This document shows, piece by piece, positions 1 through 9,832 of a stretch of 64,000 nucleotides of DNA. A program made the position numbers and the translations under genes. Position 1 is the stretch's first letter, and the number at the start of each line of letters is the position of its first letter. The stretch is from contig NZ_JAUOZU010000006.1 of NCBI RefSeq assembly GCF_030551875.1, positions 248,001-312,000 on the forward strand. The letters are read 5' to 3'. The notes beneath the pieces were generated by a model, which was given only the letters and a program-made list of their open reading frames with translations, did no database searches and was not told the origin of the DNA. The stretch comes from Fluviirhizobium alvei. GTDB lineage: Bacteria > Pseudomonadota > Alphaproteobacteria > Rhizobiales > Rhizobiaceae.

Positions 1-386
1 GCCTCCCTTATATCGTGCATCGTCAGACGTCGCGGGCTCATGAGGCTGTAAAGCTCCATATCCGCAAGCGCGATCACCAGATTGCCGTCGCGTTCGAGGA
101 TGGCCGTGTAGGTTGGCGTCTGCCGATCGAGAAACACCAGCGGCCGGTCGATGACACCGGCAGCTTCGGCCGCGCGTGCGACGGCTTCTCCTTCGCTATC
201 GCCGCCGCGCGGCGAAAAAAGCGTGACGGAATGTCCGAGACGGGCAAGGGCGCGTGCCGCATTGAAGCTGCCGCCGCCGGCCTCCTGCTTCCAGCTGCCG
301 GGATTGGATGCTCCCGGCGCAGTCTCTCCGGAGATGCGTCCGCGTCGGTCGATATGGGCGCCGCCGAGAGCCAGAATGTTTGCCAT
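1..386 (-). CDS. PfkB-family carbohydrate/nucleoside kinase, N-terminal part
   Basis: Only the first 128 codons lie in the window; the rest is off the left edge. The start ATG at 386 is preceded by AAAGGA. The protein begins MANILALGGAHIDRRG and carries the N-terminal PfkB (ribokinase-like) signature, a glycine-rich GGGSFNAARALARLG stretch near residues 37-51 that normally contacts the sugar. The catalytic GAGD motif would lie in the missing C-terminal half, so the substrate cannot be assigned. A pseudouridine kinase is one possibility because such kinases occur in rhizobia, but nothing seen here proves it. It is transcribed away from recA, so 387-534 holds a divergent promoter region. Confidence 0.8.
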   Translation of the reverse strand, partial: MANILALGGAHIDRRGRISGETAPGASNPGSWKQEAGGGSFNAARALARLGHSVTLFSPRGGDSEGEAVARAAEAAGVIDRPLVFLDRQTPTYTAILERDGNLVIALADMELYSLMSPRRLTMHDIRE

Positions 387-534
387 CTGTCGATTCCTTT
401 CAATGCTGTGCTCATCTATGGGCAAGCCAAAGCCTTAGGCAAGGCCATCGCTTTGGCCTATTCCGTTGCCGAATGGAAAACAAAAAAAGAACATTGGCGT
501 GAATATACTTAAGAATCAATGTGATGAGTGGGGC

Positions 535-563
535 TTGCAAAATGAGAACAAATGGTGTACATA
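535..563 (+). promoter_or_regulatory. Probable recA promoter
   Basis: TTGCAA (535-540) and TACATA (558-563) are separated by exactly 17 bases, a good sigma70-like promoter about 55 bases before the recA start codon. The LexA-like site at 546-560 covers the spacer and the edge of the -10 element, the position expected for repression. Confidence 0.6.
546..560 (+). promoter_or_regulatory. LexA (SOS) box, alphaproteobacterial type
   Basis: GAAC (546-549), seven bases, then GTAC (557-560). The known alphaproteobacterial LexA site is the direct repeat GAAC-N7-GAAC (or GTTC-N7-GTTC); this copy differs by one base in the second half. Its position inside the recA promoter supports it. Confidence 0.65.
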
Positions 564-618
564 ATTTGCAGACAGGGCGCATTGCCTCGCTCGTGCCAAT
601 AACCTAAAGGTGGACCAG

Positions 619-1707
619 ATGGCTCAGAATTCTTTGCGACTCGTTGAGGAAAAATCGGTGGACAAAAGCAAGGCACTGGACGCGGCTCTCTCCCAGATCG
701 AGCGGGCTTTCGGCAAGGGTTCGATCATGCGTCTCGGTTCGAACGAGAATGTGGTCGAAATCGAAACGATCCCGACCGGATCGCTCGGTCTTGATATTGC
801 GCTGGGCGTTGGCGGTCTGCCGAAGGGACGTATCGTCGAGATTTTCGGGCCGGAAAGCTCCGGTAAGACCACACTTGCCCTGCAGACGATTGCCGAAGCG
901 CAGAAGAAGGGCGGCATTTGCGCCTTTGTCGATGCCGAACATGCGCTTGATCCGGTCTATGCCCGCAAGCTGGGCGTCGATCTCGAAAACCTCCTGATCT
1001 CGCAGCCCGACACCGGCGAACAGGCGCTTGAAATCACCGATACGCTGGTGCGTTCGGGTGCGATCGACGTGCTGGTCGTCGACTCGGTGGCGGCTCTGAC
1101 CCCGCGCGCGGAAATTGAAGGCGAGATGGGCGACAATCTGCCCGGCATGCAGGCCCGCCTGATGAGCCAGGCCCTGCGCAAGCTGACGGCATCGATCTCG
1201 CGTTCGAACTGCATGGTGATCTTCATCAATCAGATCCGCATGAAGATCGGCGTTATGTTCGGTTCGCCGGAAACCACCACAGGCGGTAACGCTCTCAAGT
1301 TCTACGCCTCGGTCCGCCTCGACATTCGCCGCATCGGCGCCGTCAAGGAGCGTGATGAGGTTGTCGGCAACCAGACCCGCGTCAAGGTGGTCAAGAACAA
1401 GATGGCGCCGCCCTTTAAGCAGGTCGAATTCGACATCATGTATGGCGAAGGCGTTTCCAAGACCGGCGAACTGATCGATCTCGGCGTCAAGGCCGGCATC
1501 GTGGAAAAGTCGGGCGCCTGGTTCTCCTACAACAGCCAGCGTCTCGGCCAGGGTCGCGAAAATGCCAAGACCTTCCTGCGCGACAACCCGGATCTCGCGC
1601 GCGAAATCGAACTGGCACTGCGGCAGAATGCCGGCCTGATTGCCGATCGGTTCCTGCAGAATGGTGCAGCCGAATCCGAGGATGGCGACGACGCTCTGGA
1701 TGCATGA
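619..1707 (+). CDS. recA: Recombinase RecA
   Basis: RecA forms ATP-dependent filaments on single-stranded DNA, catalyses strand exchange and triggers LexA self-cleavage. The 362-residue protein has the Walker A motif GPESSGKT (residues 77-84), the [23 protein letters not shown]-binding loop region and the [12 protein letters not shown] segment, all highly conserved. An upstream in-frame GTG at 610 exists, but AAAGG at 606-610 sits 8 bases before the ATG at 619 and the protein then starts [10 protein letters not shown] as in other rhizobia, so 619 is preferred. It is preceded by a LexA box and followed by a terminator, so it is probably transcribed alone. Confidence 0.98.
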   Translation: MAQNSLRLVEEKSVDKSKALDAALSQIERAFGKGSIMRLGSNENVVEIETIPTGSLGLDIALGVGGLPKGRIVEIFGPESSGKTTLALQTIAEAQKKGGICAFVDAEHALDPVYARKLGVDLENLLISQPDTGEQALEITDTLVRSGAIDVLVVDSVAALTPRAEIEGEMGDNLPGMQARLMSQALRKLTASISRSNCMVIFINQIRMKIGVMFGSPETTTGGNALKFYASVRLDIRRIGAVKERDEVVGNQTRVKVVKNKMAPPFKQVEFDIMYGEGVSKTGELIDLGVKAGIVEKSGAWFSYNSQRLGQGRENAKTFLRDNPDLAREIELALRQNAGLIADRFLQNGAAESEDGDDALDA

Positions 1708-1736
1708 CGGCAAGATCGGCTTGTCCTCAGACATTG

Positions 1737-1783
1737 GCCCCGGAAGGATGCTGGAAAGCACCGTCTCCGGGGCTTTTCTTTTC
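1737..1783 (+). terminator. Rho-independent terminator of recA
   Basis: GCCCCGGA (1737-1744) pairs with TCCGGGGC (1766-1773), followed by TTTTCTTTTC. Confidence 0.8.
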
Positions 1784-1865
1784 TGGACATGCCTTCGTGG
1801 CGGTTATAAAAGCGCGTGGTTAATCAAGCGGCCTGGCAAAGGCGTTTCAGATCAAAGGGCATGAC

Positions 1866-4520
1866 ATGAGTGGCGTGAATGAGATCCGGTCGGCGTTTCT
1901 CGACTACTTCAAGAAGAACGGGCATGAGATCGTTCCGTCTTCGCCGCTGGTTCCGCGCAACGATCCGACCCTGATGTTCACCAATGCTGGCATGGTGCAG
2001 TTCAAGAACGTCTTTACCGGTCTTGAGCATCGCCCCTATTCGACGGCAGCGACGGCGCAGAAATGCGTGCGCGCCGGTGGCAAGCACAATGACCTCGACA
2101 ATGTCGGCTATACTGCTCGCCACCATACATTCTTCGAAATGCTGGGCAATTTCTCCTTTGGCGACTATTTCAAGGAGCGGGCGATCGAACTCGCCTGGAA
2201 CCTGATCACCAAGGAATATGGCATCGACGCCAAGCGCCTGCTGGTAACCGTCTATCATACAGACGATGAAGCCTTCGGCCTCTGGCAGAAGATCGCCGGT
2301 CTTTCGGACCGCCGCATCATCCGCATTCCGACTTCGGACAATTTCTGGGCCATGGGCGACACCGGTCCCTGCGGCCCCTGTTCGGAAATCTTCTATGATC
2401 ACGGCGAGCATATCTGGGGTGGCCCTCCGGGTTCGGCCGAAGAGGATGGCGACCGGTTCATCGAAATCTGGAATCTGGTCTTCATGCAATATGAGCAGGT
2501 GACAAAGGAAGAGCGGGTCAACCTGCCGCGTCCGTCGATCGATACCGGCATGGGGCTCGAGCGCATTTCGGCGCTGCTGCAGGGCAAGCATGACAATTAC
2601 GACACCGATCTCTTCCGTGCCCTGATCTCGGCCTCGATGGAGGCGACCGGGGTCGATGCCGAAGGCGAACGCCGGGCGTCACATCGCGTGATCGCCGACC
2701 ATCTGCGTTCTTCGGCCTTCCTGATTGCCGATGGCGTTCTGCCGTCCAACGAAGGCCGTGGCTATGTTCTGCGCCGCATCATGCGCCGCGCCATGCGCCA
2801 CGGTCAGTTGCTCGGCGCACGCGATCCTCTGATGTGGCGGCTGGTGCCGGCGCTGGTCCAGCAGATGGGTGCAGCCTATCCCGAGCTCGTCCGTGCCCAG
2901 GCGCTGATTTCCGAAACGCTGAAGCTTGAGGAAACCCGTTTCCGCAAGACGCTTGATCGCGGTCTCGGCCTCCTCAACGATGCCGTGGGCGGACTGGCCG
3001 AAGGGGCAGAGCTTGATGGCGAAACCGCCTTCAAGCTTTACGATACCTATGGTTTCCCGCTCGATCTCACTCAGGATGCTCTGCGTCAGAAGGGGATCGG
3101 CGTCGATACCGAAGGCTTCTCCAAGGCGATGGAACGTCAGAAGGCCGAGGCACGCGCCCATTGGGCGGGTTCCGGCGAAGCGGCAACCGAGACAGTCTGG
3201 TTCGAACTCAAGGATGCGTTCGGCGCCACGGAATTCCTGGGTTACGGCTCCGAACGCGCCGAAGCCGTCGTGCAGGCGATTGTCTCGGGCGGTGCATCGG
3301 TCGCCGAAGCGGTCACTGGCCAGAAGGTGCAGATCATCGTCAACCAGACGCCGTTCTATGGCGAATCGGGCGGTCAGATGGGCGACACCGGCGTGATCGC
3401 CTTTGACGGCGGCCGTGCAATCGTTACCGACACCCAGAAGAAGGGTGACGGGCTGTTCGTTCATCAGGCCGAAATCACCGGCGGCAGCCTCAAGGTCGGC
3501 GATGCCGTGATTCTGGAAGTGGATCATGCGCGCCGTGCACGTTTGCGTTCCAACCATTCGGCAACCCATCTCATTCACGAGGCGCTGCGCGAAGTGCTCG
3601 GCACCCATGTGACACAGAAGGGATCGCTGGTCGCGCCCGAGCGGCTGCGTTTCGACGTGTCGCACCCCAAGCCGATTTCCGCCGACGAGCTGAAGGAAGT
3701 CGAAACGCTGGCGAACGAAATCGTCGTCCAGAATGCGGCGGTCACCACCCGTTTGATGAGCGTGGATGATGCGATTGCCGAAGGCGCGATGGCGCTGTTC
3801 GGCGAAAAATATGGCGAAGAGGTCCGCGTCGTTTCGATGGGAACGGCCAAGCATGGCGAAAAAGCGGGACGCGCCTATTCGGTCGAGCTTTGCGGCGGTA
3901 CCCATGTGGCTGAGACGGGCGAGATTGGTCTGATCCGCATCCTGTCCGACAGTGCCGTCGGTGCCGGTGTTCGCCGCATCGAGGCGCTGACCGGTGAAGC
4001 GGCCCGCGATTATCTCAATGGTCAGGACGAGCGGGTCAAGGCCATGGCTTCGATCTTGAAAGTCCAGCCGGACGAGGTTCTGTCGCGCATCGAAACCCTG
4101 ATGGACGAGCGTCGCAAGCTCGAGCGCGAACTGGCCGAAGCCAAGAAGAAGCTCGCCATGGGCGGCGGTGCTTCAGGCGGCGATAGCGGCCAGCGCGAGG
4201 TCAATGGCGTCAAGTTCATCGGCCGCGTGCTGACCGGCATCGATCCCAAGGATCTCAAGGGCCTTGCCGATGAAGGCAAGAAGTCGCTGGGCTCGGGTGT
4301 GGTGCTTCTCATCGGCGTTGCTGAAGATGGCAAGGCGAGCGCTGTTGTCGGCGTTACCGAGGATCTCGTCTCCCGTCTGAGCGCAGTGGATCTGGTTCGG
4401 ATTGCCTCGCAGGCTCTTGGCGGCAAGGGCGGCGGCGGCCGTCCGGATATGGCTCAGGCCGGCGGACCCGATGGCAGCAAGGCCGAAGCGGCGGTCGAGG
4501 CCGTGGCTGCGTCTCTCTGA
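1866..4520 (+). CDS. alaS: Alanyl-tRNA synthetase
   Basis: Charges tRNA-Ala with alanine in the cytoplasm and hydrolyses mischarged Ser- and Gly-tRNA. The 884-residue protein has the usual family length. Class II catalytic domain features ([10 protein letters not shown], then [24 protein letters not shown]) occupy the first ~250 residues. The editing domain has the zinc/editing motif [12 protein letters not shown] near residues 565-576 and CGGTHV near 678. A C-terminal coiled segment and a glycine-rich C-Ala domain end it. The recA-alaS neighbourhood is typical of rhizobia, but the terminator between them suggests separate transcription. Confidence 0.98.
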   Translation: MSGVNEIRSAFLDYFKKNGHEIVPSSPLVPRNDPTLMFTNAGMVQFKNVFTGLEHRPYSTAATAQKCVRAGGKHNDLDNVGYTARHHTFFEMLGNFSFGDYFKERAIELAWNLITKEYGIDAKRLLVTVYHTDDEAFGLWQKIAGLSDRRIIRIPTSDNFWAMGDTGPCGPCSEIFYDHGEHIWGGPPGSAEEDGDRFIEIWNLVFMQYEQVTKEERVNLPRPSIDTGMGLERISALLQGKHDNYDTDLFRALISASMEATGVDAEGERRASHRVIADHLRSSAFLIADGVLPSNEGRGYVLRRIMRRAMRHGQLLGARDPLMWRLVPALVQQMGAAYPELVRAQALISETLKLEETRFRKTLDRGLGLLNDAVGGLAEGAELDGETAFKLYDTYGFPLDLTQDALRQKGIGVDTEGFSKAMERQKAEARAHWAGSGEAATETVWFELKDAFGATEFLGYGSERAEAVVQAIVSGGASVAEAVTGQKVQIIVNQTPFYGESGGQMGDTGVIAFDGGRAIVTDTQKKGDGLFVHQAEITGGSLKVGDAVILEVDHARRARLRSNHSATHLIHEALREVLGTHVTQKGSLVAPERLRFDVSHPKPISADELKEVETLANEIVVQNAAVTTRLMSVDDAIAEGAMALFGEKYGEEVRVVSMGTAKHGEKAGRAYSVELCGGTHVAETGEIGLIRILSDSAVGAGVRRIEALTGEAARDYLNGQDERVKAMASILKVQPDEVLSRIETLMDERRKLERELAEAKKKLAMGGGASGGDSGQREVNGVKFIGRVLTGIDPKDLKGLADEGKKSLGSGVVLLIGVAEDGKASAVVGVTEDLVSRLSAVDLVRIASQALGGKGGGGRPDMAQAGGPDGSKAEAAVEAVAASL

Positions 4521-4547
4521 TTCCTGCAAGGCAAACGAAGGATGTGG

Positions 4548-4572
4548 CGCCCGGTTTTTAGCCGGGCGTTTT
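4548..4572 (+). terminator. Rho-independent terminator of alaS
   Basis: CGCCCGG (4548-4554) pairs with CCGGGCG (4562-4568), followed by TTTT. Confidence 0.8.
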
Positions 4573-4640
4573 CGTTGGGAAATGCGTGCGGCTATTCCAG
4601 AGGTGCCGTTGCAAAGCCCAAAAAGGCAATGGATTGCGGT

Positions 4641-5522
4641 TCAGACAAGAATCTCGCCCGACATGACTTCGACGCATGCGCCACCGATCAGAACAGCATC
4701 TTCCGTAATTTCGACAGAGATCCGGCTCGGGCGCCCCATATCGATGCCCTGGGCCACTTCGAACCGCCGCACGGATGTTCCATCCAGGGCGGCCAGCATG
4801 GCGCAGGTCGCCGCGGTGGCGCTACCGGTTGCGGGATCCTCCGGCACACCGTCGAACGGGCTGAACATGCGCGCCGTGAAATCGACCCTCCCATCATGCT
4901 CGTTCGTGTCGCGGCTGTAGAGATAGATCGCATCCGCTCCATCTCTCGGCAGGATTTTGCGGAAGGCGAGCGGATTTGGCTGAGCCCGCGAAAGAGACTG
5001 CCGGTTTGCAACTTCGACGACGATGAATGGAAGTCCCACCGAGGCGATCGAAGGAGGATGGCAATTGCAAACGATCTCGGACGTCGTCAGAGACAGGCAC
5101 TCGGCGATCACCTCTGGATCGAATGTCGCACCAATACTGAGCGGCTGTGGTGCGGCCAGTTGCACTTCGCTGACATCTGTGCCGTCACGCGAGATGTGGG
5201 CCCGCACCAGACCGGCGGCTTCCTCGAAGACGAACTCGCTTTTGCTTGAGCCGAAACCGGTCTTTGCGAGAACATAGGCTGTCCCGACATTCGGATGACC
5301 CGCGAACGGGACTTCGACGGTCGGGGTAAAAATCCGGATCTGCGCCGTGTGATGGGGATTGAAGGGGCGCATGACAAAGCTGCTCTCGGAATAGCCGAAT
5401 TCGCGCGCGATGGCCTGCATCTGTTCTGTCGAAAGCCCGTCCGTATCGAGCACAACGGCAAGCGGATTGCCGCCAAAGCGGGTTCGGGTGAATACATCGA
5501 CCGTATGATATTGCAGCCGCAA
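4641..5522 (-). CDS. PhzF-family isomerase/epimerase-like protein
   Basis: The 293-residue protein belongs to the PhzF (diaminopimelate-epimerase fold) family. Visible family motifs are VDVFTRTRFGGNPLAVVLD at the N-terminus, FGYSESSFV with the catalytic-type Glu (residues ~42-50), PFAGHPNVGTAYVLA (~73-87) and EDPATGSATAA (~228-238) in the second half. Known members isomerise phenazine precursors, but most rhizobial members have no known substrate and no other phenazine gene is present. The start is TTG at 5522, chosen because AGGAG lies 8 bases upstream and no ATG fits the conserved N-terminus. It is convergent with alaS, with the alaS terminator between them. Confidence 0.88.
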   Translation of the reverse strand: MRLQYHTVDVFTRTRFGGNPLAVVLDTDGLSTEQMQAIAREFGYSESSFVMRPFNPHHTAQIRIFTPTVEVPFAGHPNVGTAYVLAKTGFGSSKSEFVFEEAAGLVRAHISRDGTDVSEVQLAAPQPLSIGATFDPEVIAECLSLTTSEIVCNCHPPSIASVGLPFIVVEVANRQSLSRAQPNPLAFRKILPRDGADAIYLYSRDTNEHDGRVDFTARMFSPFDGVPEDPATGSATAATCAMLAALDGTSVRRFEVAQGIDMGRPSRISVEITEDAVLIGGACVEVMSGEILV

Positions 5523-5828
5523 TGGTAGCTCTCCTGGATTCGTATGGTCTGAAACAATCTAGGCAGTTTGCGATCCGGCGCCAACAACAGTTGGCTTATT
5601 TTCGGGTCAAGCCGAATCGAACGGCCATTCGCGTACAGACAGGGCCCGCATCATCCGGTCTCTGGAACCAGAAAACGCGTATAACCAACCTCTTGCGGCA
5701 TGGAGCATTCCGGTTGGGTAGATTCAGATTAAGTTTACTCTGATTGCACCAAACTGGTACGGAACTCCCCAAGTTTCATCCCTTTGTTAAGGCTTGCGGC
5801 CTAACAGTATGCCAATCGGAGGCGTAAC
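5523..5828. other. Divergent intergenic region, PhzF / GGDEF
   Basis: These 306 bases separate two divergent genes and must hold both promoters. GGAGG at 5818-5822 is the ribosome site of the GGDEF gene. An imperfect hairpin just upstream (GTTAAGGC then GGCCTAAC, about 5786-5805) is the only other structure noticed. No RNA gene or conserved operator was recognised. Confidence 0.5.
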
Positions 5829-7091
5829 TTGGCTGCTGTACTCAACATTTCGACCATGATGCTTTGCACCGCGATCATGACGTTCGTCGTTGGTCTTGCG
5901 CTGGCCTTCATCTGGTATTTTGAGCGTCGCGAACGGGCCGTGGGACTTTGGTGCCTGGCCATGCTCATAGGCACCTTCTCCTCTTCCGCCCTGGCATTGC
6001 GGGGTATCGGACCGGATTGGCTCGCGATCGGAATTGGTAACGCAGTCGGACTGTTAGCCTACGGAATGATCTGGGGCGGATTTATCGCCTTCGTCGGCCA
6101 GACTTTCCGTTGGTACCAGATTGGGGCAGGGTCGCTGATCTGGCTCGGACTGTACGCTGCTTTCGATTGGGTTCGCGACGATATCGATGTCCGGATCATG
6201 CTTTTCTCGGCGATTTGCGCCACCTATGGTCTCTTGGTCGCGCGCGTGAGCTACCGAAACTGGGCGGTCGAGAGATTGCCATCCATGTTGGGTACCGCAA
6301 TCGTCTATGGGTCGCACGGCCTATTCTACCTGTTTCGAATTCCTTTCGCACTGATCTGGCCAGTCTATGGCATCAAGGGTCCTTATCAATCACTCTGGTA
6401 TTCTGTCCTGACCCTTGAAGCCTTTATCCATGGCGTGATGGCGAGTTTCATCTTCGTGGTCGTGATACGGGAGCGCACGGAGCGGCTTTATCGTCTGGCG
6501 GCCGAAATCGATGGATTGACCGGGGCTGCCAGTCGGCGGTTCTTCGTCTCGCAAACACGGGAATGCCTTGGCCGTCGACCCGACGCCGGTGTGCTTGCCG
6601 TTCTTGATCTCGATTTCTTCAAGAAGGTCAACGATACCTATGGCCACATGGCTGGCGACAAGGTGCTGGCGGCATTCGCTGCCCAGGTGAAATCGCGATT
6701 GCCGGCGCGGGCGTTGTTCGGGCGCCTCGGAGGCGAGGAGTTTGGCCTCTTCCTTCCTTTCTATACCGCGGAGGAGGCCTATGCCGAACTCGACGCCATC
6801 CGTGCCGAGATCGAAGCGCTCGACATCGTCTTCATGGGAGCGATTCTCAAGATTTCGACCAGCATCGGCATGGCGACGATCGAGGATGCCGGGCTTGATT
6901 TCGACAACCTGATGGCTGCGGCCGACAATGCGCTCTATATTGCCAAGGGCGAGGGACGCAATCGGGTCTGCCAGTTCCATCCGGCACAGCGCCTGCAGAA
7001 AATCGTCGAATCCGGCGAGGAAAGCCGCGTCAGCCTGTCAAAGCGCCGGGTGAGCCGATTGTCCGTTCGCAGCCACTCCAACAAACGGTAA
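5829..7091 (+). CDS. Membrane-bound GGDEF diguanylate cyclase
   Basis: Makes the second messenger c-di-GMP from two GTP. About six hydrophobic segments fill residues 1-215, followed by a GGDEF domain (~235-385) with DLDFFKKVNDTYGHMAGD and the active-site motif RLGGEEF. The RxxD inhibitory site usually found just before the active site is absent (the D position is Ala), so product inhibition through that site is not expected. The start is TTG at 5829, supported by GGAGG six bases upstream. The last 54 bases overlap the 3' end of the convergent SulP gene. Nearby 8890-9654 encodes an EAL phosphodiesterase. Confidence 0.9.
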   Translation: MAAVLNISTMMLCTAIMTFVVGLALAFIWYFERRERAVGLWCLAMLIGTFSSSALALRGIGPDWLAIGIGNAVGLLAYGMIWGGFIAFVGQTFRWYQIGAGSLIWLGLYAAFDWVRDDIDVRIMLFSAICATYGLLVARVSYRNWAVERLPSMLGTAIVYGSHGLFYLFRIPFALIWPVYGIKGPYQSLWYSVLTLEAFIHGVMASFIFVVVIRERTERLYRLAAEIDGLTGAASRRFFVSQTRECLGRRPDAGVLAVLDLDFFKKVNDTYGHMAGDKVLAAFAAQVKSRLPARALFGRLGGEEFGLFLPFYTAEEAYAELDAIRAEIEALDIVFMGAILKISTSIGMATIEDAGLDFDNLMAAADNALYIAKGEGRNRVCQFHPAQRLQKIVESGEESRVSLSKRRVSRLSVRSHSNKR

Positions 7092-8741
7092 AGCGCGCGC
7101 TTCCGCGAAGGCATCATCGATCGTGTCGTGAAACTGCACCCGGGGCTCGCCCACATGGTGGGCCCTCAGCATGTCGCGCGCCTCCTCGCTCGCACCGGCA
7201 ATGAAGAAACGCATGCCGCGGGCCTCTGCCTTGCGGAGCGACCCTTCGATGACATTGGCTGCGGTGGAATCGAGAAAGGGCACCGCCGAACAATCGAGGA
7301 TGAAAGTTTTTGCCGTATCGGCAATCCGGTCCAGCACCGCACCCACCGTCGCAGCTGCGCCGAAGAAGAAGACGCCGTTGATGTGATAGGCCACGACATC
7401 GGGATCGGCATAGTCGACCGGATGTTCGCGCCCTTCGTTGCCGTCGCCGAGTGCTGCTCGTGCCGCCGGGCTCACCTTCACCGAACGCCCCATCCGCTCG
7501 ATGAAAAGCACTGTTCCCAGAACGAAGCCGACAAGAATTCCCTCGGTCAGGTCGCGGAACACGACCAGAAGAAACGTGGCGAGCAGAACCAGGGCATCGC
7601 CGCGCGAAGAACGGAGCAGGGCAGCGAAGGCGGGTCTTTCGATCATGTTCCAGGCCACCGTCGCCAGAACACCGGCGAGCGCTGCAAGCGGAATGTAGGA
7701 CGCCAGCGGTGCAAAAAGCAGCATGAACAGGAGCAGGATCACCGCATGCGCCATGCCGGAAATCGGGCTGACGGCGCCGGCACGCACATTGGTTGCCGTG
7801 CGTGCAATCGTTCCGGTGACGCAGAAGCCGCCGAAGATCGCCGAGCCGACATTGGCAATTCCCTGGCCGACCAGTTCGACATTCGAACGGTGGCGCCGTC
7901 CTGTCATGCCATCGGCAACCACCGCCGACAGGAGCGATTCGATGGCACCGAGCAGCGCGAAAGAGAATGCGGCCGGCAGCACGGCCTCTATCTTGTCAAG
8001 CGATAGCGCGGGCATATGTGGCAGCGGAACAGAATGCGGAATGCCGCCGAAGCGGGTTCCGATCGTCTCCACCGGCAGGTTCAGGATAAAGGAGCCGATT
8101 GCGGCGACGCCAACCGCAATCAGCAGGTTCGGCCAGTGGGGGCGCAGTTTCTTGATCGCCAGAATGAGCGTGATCGTGACGATCGAAACAGCGATTGCAG
8201 CCGGGCTGACAGTCTCCCGGACCTGCCACAGGCTTTCGAGCTTCGCCACCAGATCGCCGGGCTCCTTGCCGGCAAGCGTCAACCCGAACAGATCCTTGAT
8301 CTGGCTTGCGAAAATGATCACGGCAATGCCGGCGGTAAAGCCGACCGTCACGGGGTAGGGGATGAACTTGATATAGCTTCCGAGCCGCAGCCAGCCGGCG
8401 ATGAACAGCATGATGCCCGAAAGCATGGTGGCGAGGATCAACCCGTCGACGCCATGCTTGTCGACGGTTGCGGCAACGAGCACGATGAAGGCGCCGGCGG
8501 GACCGCCGATCTGGTGGCGGCTGCCCGAAAAGGCAGAGACGAGAAAGCCGCCGGCAATGGCCGTATAGAGCCCCATGGCGGGCGTGACCCCAGAGGCGAT
8601 TGCGATGGCCATCGAGAGCGGAAGCGCCACGATCGCAACTGTCAGACCGGCGATCAGGTCGGCGCGCGCCTTTGCGCCGCTATAGCCCTCCTTCAGAACG
8701 CTCCAGAGTTTGGGCGCGAACATGTCTGACGATGGCTGCAT
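7038..8741 (-). CDS. SulP-family anion transporter with STAS domain
   Basis: The 567-residue inner-membrane protein has the SulP architecture: about 12 hydrophobic segments (residues ~25-410), including PYPVTVGFTAGIAVIIF and the GAIESLLSAVVADGMTGRRH motif, then a cytoplasmic STAS domain (~440-545) with TFILDCSAVPFLDSTAANV. Family members move sulfate, bicarbonate or other anions; the substrate cannot be read from sequence and no carbonic anhydrase or cys gene is adjacent. The ATG at 8741 follows GGGAGGAGG. Its 3' end overlaps the convergent GGDEF gene by 54 bases. Confidence 0.92.
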   Translation of the reverse strand: MQPSSDMFAPKLWSVLKEGYSGAKARADLIAGLTVAIVALPLSMAIAIASGVTPAMGLYTAIAGGFLVSAFSGSRHQIGGPAGAFIVLVAATVDKHGVDGLILATMLSGIMLFIAGWLRLGSYIKFIPYPVTVGFTAGIAVIIFASQIKDLFGLTLAGKEPGDLVAKLESLWQVRETVSPAAIAVSIVTITLILAIKKLRPHWPNLLIAVGVAAIGSFILNLPVETIGTRFGGIPHSVPLPHMPALSLDKIEAVLPAAFSFALLGAIESLLSAVVADGMTGRRHRSNVELVGQGIANVGSAIFGGFCVTGTIARTATNVRAGAVSPISGMAHAVILLLFMLLFAPLASYIPLAALAGVLATVAWNMIERPAFAALLRSSRGDALVLLATFLLVVFRDLTEGILVGFVLGTVLFIERMGRSVKVSPAARAALGDGNEGREHPVDYADPDVVAYHINGVFFFGAAATVGAVLDRIADTAKTFILDCSAVPFLDSTAANVIEGSLRKAEARGMRFFIAGASEEARDMLRAHHVGEPRVQFHDTIDDAFAEARALPFVGVAANGQSAHPAL

Positions 8742-8889
8742 GCCTCCTCCCGCAACGGATGTGGCAACGATCAGCCTAAGCTTTGCAAAAAGCGCGGGGC
8801 TTTACAATCGGCGCGAGGGGGCAGGCGCAAAACATTTCGCTCAGCATGCAATAGGTCGGGTCCGTGTAAGCCGAAAAGGACCCGATTGG

Positions 8890-9654
8890 TCATGCCACCC
8901 GCAGAAAGGAAGGATCGGGTTTGGTGAGGGATGCAAGAGACGGTTTGGCGAACAGGTAGCCCTGCATCAGGTTCACGCCAAGATCGGCGAGGCACTGATA
9001 TTCCGCGACCGACTCGATTCCTTCGCAAAGTGGCGTGATGCCGAGGTCGCGCAACATCGAAAGCGTGTGGCTGACGATCGTCCGTTTGGGCCTGTCGCTA
9101 TCGATATTGCGGATCAGGTCCATGTCGAGTTTGACGATATCGGGTTGGAAGGAGGCAAGCAGACCGAGTCCGGCAAAGCCTGCGCCGAAATCGTCAATGG
9201 CCGTCTTGAAGCCCATCGCCCGATAGGCCTGCAGAATGTTCAACAAATGGTCCGTATCGATCCGTTCGCCTTCGGTGAACTCGAAGATGATGTTCTCGAT
9301 CGGAAACTGCGCGCGCTTGGCGGCGGCCAGCGTTTGCCGAATGCAGGCGGAGGGTTCGTAAACCGCATTGGGCAGGAAGTTGATCGACAGAAGCGCGCCG
9401 CTTTTGGCTATGCCCAGGCTGGCGGCCAGATCGATGGCCTTGACGCGGCACATTTGGTCGAACGCATAGCGGTTCTCATCATCCAGACCGGACAGAACCA
9501 GACCTGCGCTTTCGCCGGCTTCACCCCGAACAAGCGCTTCGTGCGCGAACACCTGGCCAGTCGAAACATCCATGATCGGCTGGAAGGCCATGGTTATGGC
9601 AATCGGAAAGGTGCGCCCGTTGGCGCAAGCCGCGCAGTTTGCCGTCTCGTTCAT
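8890..9654 (-). CDS. EAL-domain c-di-GMP phosphodiesterase
   Basis: A stand-alone EAL protein of 254 residues, predicted to hydrolyse c-di-GMP to pGpG. Catalytic and metal positions look complete: EAL in HEALVRG (~39), N in SINFLPNAV, E in IIFEFTEGERID, DD in IDDFGAGFAGL, K in DIVKLDMDL, E in CEGIES and Q in MQGYLFAKP. A CAAC motif lies close to the N-terminus, before the domain. No membrane segment is seen. A GTG at 9657 is an equally placed alternative start, six bases after GAGGG. Its opposite, a GGDEF protein, is encoded at 5829-7091. Confidence 0.9.
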   Translation of the reverse strand: MNETANCAACANGRTFPIAITMAFQPIMDVSTGQVFAHEALVRGEAGESAGLVLSGLDDENRYAFDQMCRVKAIDLAASLGIAKSGALLSINFLPNAVYEPSACIRQTLAAAKRAQFPIENIIFEFTEGERIDTDHLLNILQAYRAMGFKTAIDDFGAGFAGLGLLASFQPDIVKLDMDLIRNIDSDRPKRTIVSHTLSMLRDLGITPLCEGIESVAEYQCLADLGVNLMQGYLFAKPSLASLTKPDPSFLRVA

Positions 9655-9832
9655 CACTGAATGCCCTCGTAACCTGCCAAATGGCGCAGCAGCGCCAAAA
9701 TGCCGCTGTTTCCTTTTGCCCGAATCCCCTTAAGGTTCCGTCTATTCATCGATCTTTGGTTCGCAAGACGAGCCGTTATGCGGAACACGCGGACCAGAGC
9801 CAACGCGGCACCGGGCACGGTGGAGGATCAAG

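Noticed and set aside
604-1761. 385-codon open frame antisense to recA
   Set aside because: Shadow of recA; no ribosome site and no family motifs.
4542-5249. 235-codon plus-strand frame after alaS
   Set aside because: Antisense to the PhzF-like gene and starting inside the alaS terminator.
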